Position numbers and translations under genes: made by a program. From positions 62,001 to 126,000 of the forward strand of contig CAWBWU010000009.1 of the NCBI GenBank assembly GCA_963792655.1: a stretch of 64,000 nt of DNA. The letters are read 5' to 3'. The notes beneath the pieces are model-generated. The model saw nothing but the letters and a program-made list of their open reading frames with translations. It searched no databases and was not told the origin of the DNA. The stretch comes from DOZZ01 sp963792655. GTDB taxonomy: Bacteria; Acidobacteriota; Terriglobia; Bryobacterales; Bryobacteraceae. Shown here in pieces: positions 17,076-26,629 of the stretch. Every line of letters begins with the position of its first letter. The stretch's first letter is position 1.

Positions 17076-18380
17076 GTGGCAGTGCTGCAAGAATCCGATC
17101 AGGCGCTGCATCCGAGTGGTCAGCCGAACCCGCGTTTCGTTCGCGATTTCTTCGCTGATCTGGGCCCCGGCTTAATCACTGGGGCGGCGGATGACGACCC
17201 CTCCGGTATTTCAACCTACTCGGTTGCCGGAGCGACGTTGGGCTATTCGTGCCTCTGGACGGCGTTGTTCTCGTTTCCGTTGATGGCGGCCGTGCAGTTG
17301 ATGTGCGCGAAGCTCGGGATGGTGAGTGGACGTGGGTTGGCCGGTGTCATTCGCTTGCGCTATCCGCCATTCATTCTGTGGATTGCGTGCCTCTTGTTGC
17401 TCGTGGCAAATACCTTCAACATCGCGGCGGACTTAGGCGGGATGGGCGAAGCAATGCAAATGGTCACGGGAGTATCCGCTTTCCTTTGGACGCCTTTCTT
17501 CACCGTCGGCATTCTGGCGTTGCTCTTCATTAGTTCGTACGTCACCATCGCGCGCATTTTCAAGTGGCTTACGCTGGTGCTGTTTTCTTATGTTCTCGCG
17601 GCGTTGCTTTCGCATCCGGATTGGTGGACGGTCGTGCGGTCAACCTTTGTGCCGCATGTCGAGTGGACGAGCGCGTACGCCGCAGTGCTGGTAGGAATTC
17701 TTGGCACGACAATCTCTCCGTACCTGTTCTTTTGGCAAGCCGCGCAAGAAGTTGAGCAAGAAGCGCACATGGGCCGTGACACCGCTCTCAAGCGCCGCGG
17801 AGCAACGAAAGAAGAGTTGCGCCGCAGCAAGCGCGACGTGCTGACCGGAATGTTCTTCTCGAACCTGGTGATGTACTTCATCATCTTGACGACTGCCGCG
17901 ACGCTGCACACCCACGGCATCACTACGATCGAGACGGCGCGGCAGGCCGCCGATGCGCTCAAGCCTCTCGCTGGGCCAAGCGCGTACTGGCTCTTTACAC
18001 TGGGGTTGATCGGTACTGGAGTGCTGGCTGTTCCGGTGCTGGCGGGCTCGTGCGCGTATACGATCGCCGAGGCTTCGCGATGGCGGCATGCATCGCTCGA
18101 TCAAAAGCCTCACACCGCACGCAAGTTCTATGCGGTGATTGCGTGCTCGATGCTGGTAGGTCTCGCGCTCAACTTCGCACATCTGAACGCGGTGAAGATG
18201 CTGTTCTGGTCCGCAGTGCTGAATGGATTGCTTGCGCCGCCGCTCGTCGTCTTGGTGGTTTTGCTGACCTGCGATAAGCGCATTATGGGCGAGCACGTCA
18301 GTTCGCCGTGGCTGCGCGGCCTGGGGTGGTTGTGCGCTGCTGTGATGACGGCCGCCGGTATCGCGATGGTCGCGCTCTAG
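17076..18380 (+). CDS. NRAMP-related divalent metal transporter
   Basis: A 434-residue inner-membrane protein with about 11 membrane helices. TM1 holds DPSG at residues 41-44 in place of the NRAMP DPGN motif, and TM6 has GTTISPYLFFWQ in place of the MPHN-type motif with the metal-binding methionine. Loss of that methionine is reported for NRAMP-related magnesium transporters, so Mg2+ (or broad Mn2+/Mg2+) uptake is inferred rather than Fe/Mn selectivity. The start is a GTG; other GTGs nearby are possible. It diverges from the 17010 gene. No regulator site is visible. Confidence 0.85.
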   Translation: MAVLQESDQALHPSGQPNPRFVRDFFADLGPGLITGAADDDPSGISTYSVAGATLGYSCLWTALFSFPLMAAVQLMCAKLGMVSGRGLAGVIRLRYPPFILWIACLLLLVANTFNIAADLGGMGEAMQMVTGVSAFLWTPFFTVGILALLFISSYVTIARIFKWLTLVLFSYVLAALLSHPDWWTVVRSTFVPHVEWTSAYAAVLVGILGTTISPYLFFWQAAQEVEQEAHMGRDTALKRRGATKEELRRSKRDVLTGMFFSNLVMYFIILTTAATLHTHGITTIETARQAADALKPLAGPSAYWLFTLGLIGTGVLAVPVLAGSCAYTIAEASRWRHASLDQKPHTARKFYAVIACSMLVGLALNFAHLNAVKMLFWSAVLNGLLAPPLVVLVVLLTCDKRIMGEHVSSPWLRGLGWLCAAVMTAAGIAMVAL

Positions 18381-18471
18381 CGCCTTACGAGATTGCGATT
18401 ACCGGATTTGCCTCTGCGCTCGCTCAGTCGCGCCCCGAACGCGGACGTTCACCTTCCTGTAGAATTTTCTG

Positions 18472-19422
18472 ATGCTTCGTCTGACGTTGGCTATTGTTCT
18501 GTGCAGTTGTGCGCTGTTCGCCCAAACCGTACCGGTACCCGTCATTTTCGACACCGACATGGGCAATGACATCGATGATGCGCTGGCACTTGCGATGGTG
18601 CACAACCTCGAAACGCGGGGCGAGGCTAAGCTGATTGCGGCAACGCTCACCAAGAGCAACGCGTGGGCTGCCGAGTACGTGAAGGTGGTGAATGAGTTTT
18701 ACCATCGGCCGGGCGTGCCGATTGGCTTAGTTGTTAACGGCAAAACGCCCGATGACGGCGGCTTCGTCCGGCAGGTGAGCCAGCAGCATGGGCGTGCGTC
18801 GGCGTCTTCCTTTCCGGACGCGGTACAGGTATTGCGCAAAGCACTCGCGTCGCAAGCCGATAACTCTGTCGTCATTGTGCAGATCGGTTTTTCGACGAAT
18901 CTCGCGGCGCTGCTCGACTCCAAACCCGATAGCATCAGCAATTTGAGCGGGCACGATTTAGCGGCGCGCAAAGTACGCCTGCTCTCCGTGATGGGCGGCA
19001 ACTTCAACGGCTCCGCGCCCGAGTACAACATCATGACGGATGTGCCCGCCGCGCAGAAGCTCGTTGCGCAGTGGCCGGGCGAGATTGTGTTTAGCGGTTT
19101 CGAGATCGGCAATGCCATCCTGTTCCCCGCCGTCAGCATTGATCGGGACTTCGCGCCCGGGAATCCTGTTGCTGAAGGATACCGGCACTACATGAAGATG
19201 CCCTACAACCGCCCTTGCTGGGATCTGACAGCCGTGCTGTATGCGTTTCGAGCCGACCGCGGATACTTCACGCTATCGGACCCTGGCCAGGTGACCGTGA
19301 CGTCCGATGGACGTACGCAGTTCACGCCAGGCAGCAGTGGCCACAGGCGTTTTCTGAAGATCGACGCGACGCAAGCCGTGCGCGCGCAGGAAGCTCTCGT
19401 GTGGCTCGCGAGCGAACGTTAA
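18472..19422 (+). CDS. Exported nucleoside hydrolase-like protein (IUNH family)
   Basis: A 316-residue protein with a signal peptide (LRLTLAIVLCSCALFAQ). The calcium-binding aspartate cluster VIFDTDMGNDIDDALALAM is the signature of inosine-uridine-preferring nucleoside hydrolases; MGGNFNG and the late CWDLTAVLYAF fit the active-site framework. It would cleave N-glycosidic bonds of nucleosides in the periplasm, for salvage of nucleosides from the environment. Exported members are less common than cytosolic ones. It stands alone, converging with the GGDEF gene 7 bases away. Confidence 0.85.
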   Translation: MLRLTLAIVLCSCALFAQTVPVPVIFDTDMGNDIDDALALAMVHNLETRGEAKLIAATLTKSNAWAAEYVKVVNEFYHRPGVPIGLVVNGKTPDDGGFVRQVSQQHGRASASSFPDAVQVLRKALASQADNSVVIVQIGFSTNLAALLDSKPDSISNLSGHDLAARKVRLLSVMGGNFNGSAPEYNIMTDVPAAQKLVAQWPGEIVFSGFEIGNAILFPAVSIDRDFAPGNPVAEGYRHYMKMPYNRPCWDLTAVLYAFRADRGYFTLSDPGQVTVTSDGRTQFTPGSSGHRRFLKIDATQAVRAQEALVWLASER

Positions 19423-19429
19423 GGCCAAC

Positions 19430-20467
19430 TCAGGCCGGGCGAGGCAGTGGCGCGGCGCTCGGTGTTTTGCTCTGATCGGCCATAAACGCGTCTATTTTGT
19501 TGATCAAGGTTCCGGCTTCGAACTCTTTCGTCACGGGCAGCAATGTCCAGACGGCCGAAAGGGTCAGCATGACCAGCCGGCTCGCGAGCTCTACGTTGAA
19601 TTCGGCTTTGATACTTGCGACGCGGGCGGCTTCGCTGCGAACTGCCTGCAACACCGAGCGGCGCTGCAAAACCGCAATGAAACACGGTCCGCGCCAGCGG
19701 AATAGCTGGTCGCCAGGCTGGAGTCTTTGCGCGATCTGCTGGCTGAAGGTAACGATCGCCTGATCGCCGTTGGCAAACCCGAAGCGGCTATTGATCATGG
19801 TTAGCCGCTCCATCCATATCACCAGCACGTAGTATTGCGTGCCTGCCGCGTTCAATTCCTCGAACAGTTCGATGGCCTGGGACATCCCCGGCATGCCGGT
19901 GACGGGATCCTGGGCCGGCGTGCGGAAGGAGTTCTTCTGCAGCAGTGCGGTGCGCTGTTCGAGCTCGTGAATCTGCTGCTTGAGCAGTTCCGAATGACTC
20001 TCCTGACGCGCGACCTCCTGGCAGATCACATCGAGTGAGTTCGCCAGCTTGCCCTTCAACGCGCGAATGTCGTTCACTTCCGATGCACGCCCGATGTCTT
20101 TGCCGATCTGCCGCAAATTAGTCGCCGCAACATCCGCATTCGCTCCTACCTTGAGCAATGCCTCGGTCATGAGAGCGAGCACTGACTTCATTTCTGACGC
20201 GCGCGCGAGCGTCTGGCGTTCGATGGCGCGATTGTAGCTTTCAAGCGCTTCGATGGCTTTGCCGGCTACGATCAGTTGCGCCGCCGTGTCGGGCGCTCTC
20301 TGCATGTCCCGGGCAATACCTTGGCAGATTTCACGGAAGTTCTCGCGATCCTCCGGGTCGACCTGCACCGCATGGAGCCCCATGGCCTCCAACAACACCA
20401 ACACCACGCGCATCGGTGGGACCTGCGTCTCGGGCTTGGTGTGAATCATTTCGCGTATCGAGATCAT
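19430..20467 (-). CDS. Degenerate GGDEF-domain signalling protein
   Basis: About 345 residues. The N-terminal 170 are helical (including EVARQESHSELLKQQIHELE, a coiled coil). The C-terminal half resembles a GGDEF domain: DPVTGMPG corresponds to the DxLTxLPN entry motif and INSRFGFANGDQAIV to NDxxGHxxGD, but the GGDEF signature itself reads RWRGPCF (about residue 257). Without GGDEF/GGEEF it should not synthesise c-di-GMP, and may instead bind nucleotide or protein. No membrane segment. The ATG at 20467 is preferred over one 8 codons upstream, without strong evidence. Confidence 0.75.
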   Translation of the reverse strand: MISIREMIHTKPETQVPPMRVVLVLLEAMGLHAVQVDPEDRENFREICQGIARDMQRAPDTAAQLIVAGKAIEALESYNRAIERQTLARASEMKSVLALMTEALLKVGANADVAATNLRQIGKDIGRASEVNDIRALKGKLANSLDVICQEVARQESHSELLKQQIHELEQRTALLQKNSFRTPAQDPVTGMPGMSQAIELFEELNAAGTQYYVLVIWMERLTMINSRFGFANGDQAIVTFSQQIAQRLQPGDQLFRWRGPCFIAVLQRRSVLQAVRSEAARVASIKAEFNVELASRLVMLTLSAVWTLLPVTKEFEAGTLINKIDAFMADQSKTPSAAPLPRPA

Positions 20468-20526
20468 GTCAGAGCCATCCACAAGCAACATCGGCGGACT
20501 GCCGCAAAAGCTTTAGGGAGTCTGAC

Positions 20527-22108
20527 CTACTTATCGATAAGGAAGCTGCCCACCAGCATCGTGTCAATCCCTGACGAATAGAAGCTGCGCACCGCATCCC
20601 GCGGTGAGCAAACCAAGGGTTCGCCAAACAGATTGAACGACGTGTTGTACAGGACCGGCAAACCTGTGCGCTTGCCCGCTTCATGTAACAGGCGCCAATA
20701 CAATGGGTTATCCTCGCGCTGTACCGCATGCACGCGAATGAGCCGGTCGTTCAGGAGCGCTGCGGCGAAGGTGTCGCGGTGCGCCGGGAGTACTTTGCTC
20801 ATACTCGCGAGGAACCGCGCGTTAGGGCCGGCCTCAAAAAACTCGTGCGCTAGTTCTGCGGGAACCGATGCGGCGAATTTGCGGAAGTTCTCGCGCCGTT
20901 TAATGTAGACGTTCAGGTTTTCCGTGGAGTAGGGGTCAAGCGGAGATGCCAGAAGGCTGCGATTGCCCAACGCACGCGGACCAAATTCCATGCGTCCCTG
21001 CATCCATGCAACGATTTTGTTTTCCGAGAGGCGCGTGACGGCCATCTCGATCACTTCATCGCTGGTCAGCAGATAGCGAAAGCGCAGTTTGCAATTTTCG
21101 AGCACACGCTTGATGGCTTCCGGATCGTAGCCCGGGCCATAGCAGTAATCGCCCATGTCCACACGCTTCGTTTGGCGGTGCACGGCATGCCAGGCGTGCA
21201 ACACGGCGCCCAGTGCAGTGCCGGCATTACCAGCGGCGGGTTGCACGAACACGCCGCTGAACTGCGCTTCGTTTTCTAATGCCGCGACAAGCATCGCGTT
21301 GAACGCGAGGCCTCCTGCAAGACAAACATTCCGAGCACCCTGAGCCAGAGCGATGACTGCTTGCTCGACCGCTTTTTGCAGACCCGCGGCAATGTTCGCG
21401 CGATCGGCGGCGCTCCATTTGGCGAAATCCGGCAGTCCAAGTTTTTCAAAGAACCGGTCGCTGAACCCGCCTCGCGTCAGGCGCGCCGAGTCGAAGTAAG
21501 AACGGTCGATGCGCGGGGTCGAGCCCGAACCAGCGCCGAGGATGTCGGAGAACAAACCAACATAGCGGTCGTCCCCAGCGGCCGACAGCCACTGCGTCTT
21601 GTGTTCATCGGCATTTGCGATGAATCCCAGTAGTTCGGTTACGCGGCTATAAAGGTCGCCAAGCGAGTCCGGGAAGTACATCTCGGCATCGAGCGTGAGC
21701 TGATTGCCACTGCCCAACCAGCGTGCACCGCATTGCACATCGCCGCGGCGATCGAGCGTCAGCACCGTCGCCTCTTCGAAGGGAGAAGCGTAGAACGCCG
21801 AAGCCGCGTGCGCGAGTTGATGCTCGACCAGCACAAGCCTGGCATTCGGGAAGCGGCCGCGCAGAACCGTGTTTAGGTTATTCGCGGCGTCGGCAGGCAA
21901 GCGGACGCGCGACTGCAACCAGATCGATGTCGGCATCGGACAACTTGCCGATGTTCAGGCAAACATCGATCGACTCGACCGGCAGGTCGGTAACGCGGCG
22001 CCGCCGGGCAATCTTCGACTCTTCGGCAGCCGCGACGAGCCGGCCGTCGCACAGCAAAGCCGCGGCCGAATCGGTGCGGATGCCACCGATACCTAATATG
22101 TTCATCAA
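20527..22108 (-). CDS. NodU/CmcH-type carbamoyltransferase, frameshifted
   Basis: Starting at ATG 22108 (MNILGIGGIRTDSAAALLCD), the product transfers a carbamoyl group from carbamoyl phosphate, via an adenylated intermediate, to an unknown acceptor. The N-terminal Kae1-like domain has the metal motif VEHQLAHAASAFYASPFEE; the C-terminal domain has WMQGRMEFGPRALGNRSLLA, diagnostic of the family. The frame breaks at about 21900, where one extra A/T separates LVAVARPL from PADAANNLNTVL. Repaired length is about 525 residues, slightly short. No sugar or antibiotic genes lie beside it, so the acceptor cannot be inferred. Confidence 0.85.
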
Positions 22109-22159
22109 GTAGTGATCAGTCTTTCGCGACGAACGCCGGGGCCGGCTGAGTGACTCGAC

Positions 22160-22756
22160 TTAGTAGCGATGATAGTGCCGTCCGCCCTGGTTGTAGCCCT
22201 GGTCGCGATGCGAAGTGACCTGCAGCGGCTGAGTCAACTGGAAGTTCAGTATCGATTCCGCCGGGATGTTGACCGAGCGTCCGCGCGTCAGCACTTCGCC
22301 GCCTGCGCCAGCGGCCCCGCCCGCGAGCGCGCCGATAGCAGCTCCCTTACCGCCGCCGGCAATGGCCCCGAGCAGCGTTCCCAATACCGCGCCGCCGCCG
22401 ACATACTTACCGGTCCGCCGGTTCATACCGACGCCATCTTTCGACCGGCGATCCACTTCGGTTGCAGCCACTTCAAAACGCTGTCCGTAAACTTCAACGC
22501 CATCCAGATCGATTACGAGATCCGATCCCACGCGCCGCAAAATCAATTCGGCGTTCGCTCCGCGCGGAATCGCCAGATTGCCGTCTCGATCGCGCACATC
22601 TTCAGCCACGGTGCCGGTGTAAACTTCGCCATTGGCGCGGTTGCGCGCGATTGGCCCGTTGGTGCGAATCGAAATATTGGTGCCTGCGGGCACCAGGTCG
22701 ACGGCGGCCGCCGCTACGGCTGTGAATAGTACGAAGCTGGCAATAAGTTTTGTCAT
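22160..22756 (-). CDS. Exported glycine-zipper protein
   Basis: A 198-residue protein with a signal peptide (MTKLIASFVLFTAVAAAAVD) and a beta-rich middle (VPAGTNISIRTNGPIARNRA; VGSDLVIDLDGVEVYG). Around residues 120-155 a glycine zipper (GGGAVLGTLLGAIAGGGKGA, then AIGALAGGAAGAGGE) could insert in or pack against membranes. The C-terminus is Gly/Tyr/His-rich. The ATG at 22756 is chosen because GGAGG lies 6 bases before it. Likely an envelope or outer-membrane-associated structural protein; precise role unknown. Confidence 0.72.
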   Translation of the reverse strand: MTKLIASFVLFTAVAAAAVDLVPAGTNISIRTNGPIARNRANGEVYTGTVAEDVRDRDGNLAIPRGANAELILRRVGSDLVIDLDGVEVYGQRFEVAATEVDRRSKDGVGMNRRTGKYVGGGAVLGTLLGAIAGGGKGAAIGALAGGAAGAGGEVLTRGRSVNIPAESILNFQLTQPLQVTSHRDQGYNQGGRHYHRY

Positions 22757-22861
22757 CTGCATCCTCCGGGCGCTAGCCCACTTAGACTTTAACAATTCGG
22801 TGCAAGCACCACAAACGACAGAGCGGGTTCCTCTATTTGCGACTGGAGGGCGTGGCTCTGA

Positions 22862-23074
22862 CTATTCGTGGATTGGGATGCCACACTTGCGTAATGCCGC
22901 CGAGACCTCCAGGGGACGCAGGCGCGTGGCGTCGTAGTTGACGGTCAGCAGTTGTGCCGCGTCATCCACCAGAATGCTCTCGATACCGTAGATGGCCTGG
23001 GCATCGCGGATGCGCGAGAGCAGAACCTCGTCGAGGGGATGAGTGAGTTTCAGTTGAATCTGGACGCGCGTCAA
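22862..23074 (-). CDS. Small HMA-fold-like protein lacking the metal cysteines
   Basis: A 70-residue frame from a TTG. The order of elements (QIQLKLTHPLDEVLLSRIRD, GIESILVDDAAQLLTVNYDA, LRPLEVSAALRKCGIPIHE) follows the beta-alpha-beta-beta-alpha-beta ferredoxin-like pattern of heavy-metal-associated domains, but the CxxC of loop 1 is absent and only one Cys remains. It may be a regulatory or vestigial domain. Start and reality are less certain than for longer genes: no strong Shine-Dalgarno site. It precedes the glycine-zipper gene and follows thiD, same strand. Confidence 0.55.
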   Translation of the reverse strand: MTRVQIQLKLTHPLDEVLLSRIRDAQAIYGIESILVDDAAQLLTVNYDATRLRPLEVSAALRKCGIPIHE

Positions 23075-23111
23075 CCCGCAATTATAACCGGGTGCATCAA
23101 GCCAGGGTGGA

Positions 23112-23895
23112 TCAAGCCCAGTGGTTCAGGGGACCCGCGCCGCTGCCCAACCCCGGGTTGTTCGCAATGGCGCGTGTCACGAACTCTTTTGCACGCTGTA
23201 TCGCCGGGACAAGTGGCAGCTTGTGAGCCAAGCCCGCTGTAATCGCCGCAGAGTAGGTACAGCCGGTGCCATGAGTGTGCTGAGTTGCGATTCGGGCGGC
23301 GGTGAACTCGTGAAACTCGTTGGCGTGCCAGAGGATGTCAACGGCGTCGCCCGCCAGGTGCCCGCCTTTGATCAGAACGGAGCGTGCTCCCAGCTGCGCA
23401 ATCGCGCGCGCGGCGTCTCGCATTTCTGCAACGGTATTGACCGGGAAACCGGCGAGCGCCGCCGCCTCATGGAGGTTTGGGGTAACGAGTGTCGCCACCG
23501 GCAGTAAGCAGGTCTTCAGCGCGTGTATGCCCTCTTCGATCCAATAGCTGCGAACCGTGTTTGCTGATCGCAACCGGGTCGACAACCAGAGGGAACGCGA
23601 ACTCGCGCGCGCTCTCCGCAATGGCTTTGACGACGGCTGCGCTGCCAAGTGCCCCAGTCTTAGCGGCCGCCGGCGGTACGTCGCCGAGCACCGCCCGAAG
23701 CTGAGCGACGACCAAATCCGGCGATAGCACCTGCATCGCGCTCACGCCACAAGTGTTCTGGGCGGTGATAAGCGTGATTACCGAAGTGCCGAAAACGCCG
23801 AACCGGTGGAATGTCTTGAGATCGGCTTGGATGCCTGCGCCGCCGCTCGAATCAGATCCGGCAATGGTGAGCGCAACCGGGTGCGGGTCGATCAC
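23112..23895 (-). CDS. thiD: Hydroxymethylpyrimidine/phosphomethylpyrimidine kinase, frameshifted
   Basis: Phosphorylates HMP and HMP-P in thiamine biosynthesis. The N-terminal part has VALTIAGSDSSGGAGIQADL and the linker TCGVSAMQVLSPDLV; the C-terminal part, one frame over, has TPNLHEAAALAGFPVNT, ARSVLIKGGHL and the phosphate-binding HGTGCTYSAAITAGLA. The frames part near 23538, where an extra base splits LLD-EEGIHALKT. Repaired length is about 260 residues, as expected. I consider it a sequence error because both halves are well conserved. The gene is not beside other thi genes. Confidence 0.86.
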
Positions 23896-23910
23896 TATGC
23901 GCGTAGTTTA

Positions 23911-26571
23911 CTAGGGCCAGACCTGTAATTGAGGGCCGGGCGGACTCGACACTCCGCCAACTGTTAAGGTGACTCCCAAAGTTCCCGCCGCTACTGACGG
24001 GACGCGAACGTTGATTTGCATCACTCCAAGTAGCCCCGGCGCAGCGCCTGCGTAGAGAACCTCGGCGGGCGAATCCCCGATGGTCACAACCACTTTGCCG
24101 GAAGTCAGAGGGTAGGGCGCCGTTGCTACTTTGCCCGTAGCTGCGCCGTTCGACTCTGCGCCATCGCCTGTTGCATACAGACTGACGATCGAACCCCGTG
24201 GGGCAAAATTAGCGGCGCCATTCACAGCTCCGTCCTGGTCGATTGCGGCTACTGCGCTCATGGGTCCTTCAAAGAATGCCGGCGCGAATGGAGAAATCGC
24301 AACCGTCGAAGAACTCACCACAGCGCCGTTGTAGCGCACGTCAACTCTCGCGAACTGCTTTCCGGCAGCTTCGTAGGGAACTTGCGCGTTGATCTGGGTC
24401 GCACTTACGTACAACAGCGGTGCGGGTACATTGTCGATCAGCACCTCGACGCCAGCCAGTTTCGTGCCGACGGAGGTTCCGGCTATCGCAGGAGCGTCGG
24501 GGCCGAACGCCTCGCCGAAAATCGTGATCAGCGATCCGGGAGCAACCGCACCGGGCAAAACGTTGGCGGCGTTCACAACCGCGATCGACGGGTCGCGAGC
24601 GGGCGTCGTGACGACTACCGGCGTTGGATCGGGCGCAGGATCGTCGGGCACAACCGGCGCGGGAGTGCCATTCGGCGTGAGCAGCCGCACCCGGTGGTTA
24701 CTGGTATCTGCGATGTAGACGAACCCGTCCGGGGTCACCGCAACTGCTGTCGGCGACGAAAGCAATGCAGAGGTGGCGAGCCCTCCGTCGCCCGAGAACC
24801 CGGCATTTCCGGTTCCCGCAACGTTGTACACGATTCCGGCAGGCGTCACCACGCGAATGCAGCTATTTCCCGCGTCGGCGATCCAGAGGTTACCCGCCGC
24901 ATCGAAAATCATGCCCATCGGCGCGGAGAACGTTGCATTCGCCAGAGAAACGCCATTGACCGCCACCCCTCCGTTCGGATTGCCCACTGTCTCGATTGCA
25001 CCGTCAGGTTTGCGGCGCCGCAGCAGGTTGTTGCCGGTGTCGGAGATGTAGAGATTACCGGCGTTGTCCGCCGCGAGTCCGCCCGGATGACTGAGTTGCA
25101 CAGCTTTGCCATCCGGTCCATCGCCATTGAATCCCGCATGCCCGGTGCCGGCGATTGTCTGAATCATTCCGCTGGGCAGAATGACGCGCACGCGGTCACC
25201 GTCGGTGAAATAGGTGTTGCCCAGGTTGTCACTGGTCACGGCAGTCGGCGCGTCTACTTGAGCATCGGTTGCCGGGCCGCCATCGCCGCTCCAGCCAGCT
25301 TTGCCGCTTCCCGCGATCGTGCGGAAGTTTCCCGTCGGAGAAATCGACTGGACCAGGTGAAAGCCGGTGTCCGCAACCAGGAGGTCGCCCGCGGTATCAA
25401 CGGCCAAACCTTGCGGTGCGGAGACACCTGCCGGTGACGATGAGATCTGCCCCGTGCCGCTGATCGAGCGCAGCCGGTTGAGTGCGCTATCCGCGACCAC
25501 TAAGGTTCCGTCAGGCTGGACCGCGATTCCTGAAGGCGCTCCGAGCCTTGCTTTGGTCGCAGGGCCGCCATTCCCGTAATCGTGGGACGCCGAGCCGTAG
25601 AGCGTCTCGAAAGTTCCGTCCGCGTGCGCAACCTGCACGTGCTGTGCGGCCACCATGTACAGATCCGCGGCAGCCGTGAAGCAGAAGTCTCTTGCGGCGC
25701 CGGGAAGGAACGCCAGGTCCTGCCTGGGCGTGACTTCTACGACGCCCGGACTGCCCACGTTCGCGATGTAGAGATTGCCTGCGGCATCGAGAGTAATTGC
25801 GGTGGGCGAGCGCAAAGGCAACTTGGCCGCATTGCCGATACCCCCGGCGCCAGCCACGGTCGACATGCGTTCACCGCTGACTTCGCGCACGCGAGCATTG
25901 CCGCTATCCGCTATATAGAGATTCCCGCTCTTATCGAACGCGATGCCAGCCGGATAGTTCAACTGCGATGTGACCGCGCTGCCGCCGTCACCGCCGAAGC
26001 CTGCAGTGCCGGTGCCCGCAATAACAGTCAACGTGCCATCAGGGTTGAGCCGATCGATCTTCTGCCCGGCGAATTCTGAAATGTAGAGAAGGTTGTCCGG
26101 CCCGATGGTCACGTTGCGCGGTGAAGCATCGGCCGAATGTGGCCAGGACGCAACGGTTGAGATCACGCCCGATGCCGAAATCCGGCGGACGGCGTTGTTG
26201 CCTAGATCGGCGATGAAAAGGTCGCCGGCAGCGTTGAGCGCGAGCCCGTAAGGCGCATTGAGCGTAGCGGAACGCGCCGGGCCGCCATCACCCGCATACC
26301 CAGGCTTTCCATTTCCCGCGATGGTGTTGATTCTGCCGTCCGGAGTGACGCGGCGCACGCGATGGTCGTCGGCGTCCGCCAGGTAAATGCTGCCGTCGGA
26401 GCCACACGCCACGCCTTCCAGAATTCCGAAATAGGCCTGAGTCGCCGGGCCGCCGTCGCCCACATTGGTGCTTCCGGCGATGGTCGTAATTACGTATGGC
26501 GGCAGGCCGGCAGCCATCAATGACGCGATCTGGCCCAACACGAACGGGAGAATGGCCGCACGAAAAAACAT
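23911..26571 (-). CDS. Secreted NHL-repeat beta-propeller with TIGR03437 domain
   Basis: An 886-residue protein with a signal peptide (ILPFVLGQIASLMAAGLPPY). About eleven NHL-type repeats follow, typically of the form IAGTGTAGFGGDGG...LNYPAGIAFDKSGNLYIADS, arranged as beta-propeller blades (residues about 30-640). A proline/threonine linker (PAPVVPDDPAPDPTPVVV) leads to the Solibacter C-terminal domain (VNAANVLPGAVAPGSLITIF; LLYVSATQINAQVPYEA). Such proteins are abundant in Solibacter-like genomes; ligand unknown. It diverges from the metalloprotease gene at 26630. Confidence 0.85.
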   Translation of the reverse strand: MFFRAAILPFVLGQIASLMAAGLPPYVITTIAGSTNVGDGGPATQAYFGILEGVACGSDGSIYLADADDHRVRRVTPDGRINTIAGNGKPGYAGDGGPARSATLNAPYGLALNAAGDLFIADLGNNAVRRISASGVISTVASWPHSADASPRNVTIGPDNLLYISEFAGQKIDRLNPDGTLTVIAGTGTAGFGGDGGSAVTSQLNYPAGIAFDKSGNLYIADSGNARVREVSGERMSTVAGAGGIGNAAKLPLRSPTAITLDAAGNLYIANVGSPGVVEVTPRQDLAFLPGAARDFCFTAAADLYMVAAQHVQVAHADGTFETLYGSASHDYGNGGPATKARLGAPSGIAVQPDGTLVVADSALNRLRSISGTGQISSSPAGVSAPQGLAVDTAGDLLVADTGFHLVQSISPTGNFRTIAGSGKAGWSGDGGPATDAQVDAPTAVTSDNLGNTYFTDGDRVRVILPSGMIQTIAGTGHAGFNGDGPDGKAVQLSHPGGLAADNAGNLYISDTGNNLLRRRKPDGAIETVGNPNGGVAVNGVSLANATFSAPMGMIFDAAGNLWIADAGNSCIRVVTPAGIVYNVAGTGNAGFSGDGGLATSALLSSPTAVAVTPDGFVYIADTSNHRVRLLTPNGTPAPVVPDDPAPDPTPVVVTTPARDPSIAVVNAANVLPGAVAPGSLITIFGEAFGPDAPAIAGTSVGTKLAGVEVLIDNVPAPLLYVSATQINAQVPYEAAGKQFARVDVRYNGAVVSSSTVAISPFAPAFFEGPMSAVAAIDQDGAVNGAANFAPRGSIVSLYATGDGAESNGAATGKVATAPYPLTSGKVVVTIGDSPAEVLYAGAAPGLLGVMQINVRVPSVAAGTLGVTLTVGGVSSPPGPQLQVWP

Positions 26572-26629
26572 CGTTAAGTTTCTCGTGCGTTCGCCCTACA
26601 GAAATTCTCAGACCTGTCGATGAATTGGC

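Noticed and set aside
24382..25437. 351-codon plus-strand open frame
   Set aside because: Arginine-rich shadow of the NHL-repeat gene on the minus strand.
23911..26571. Possible tandem DNA repeat array
   Set aside because: Repetition is at protein level (NHL blades) with divergent DNA, so it is not an independent repeat element or CRISPR.
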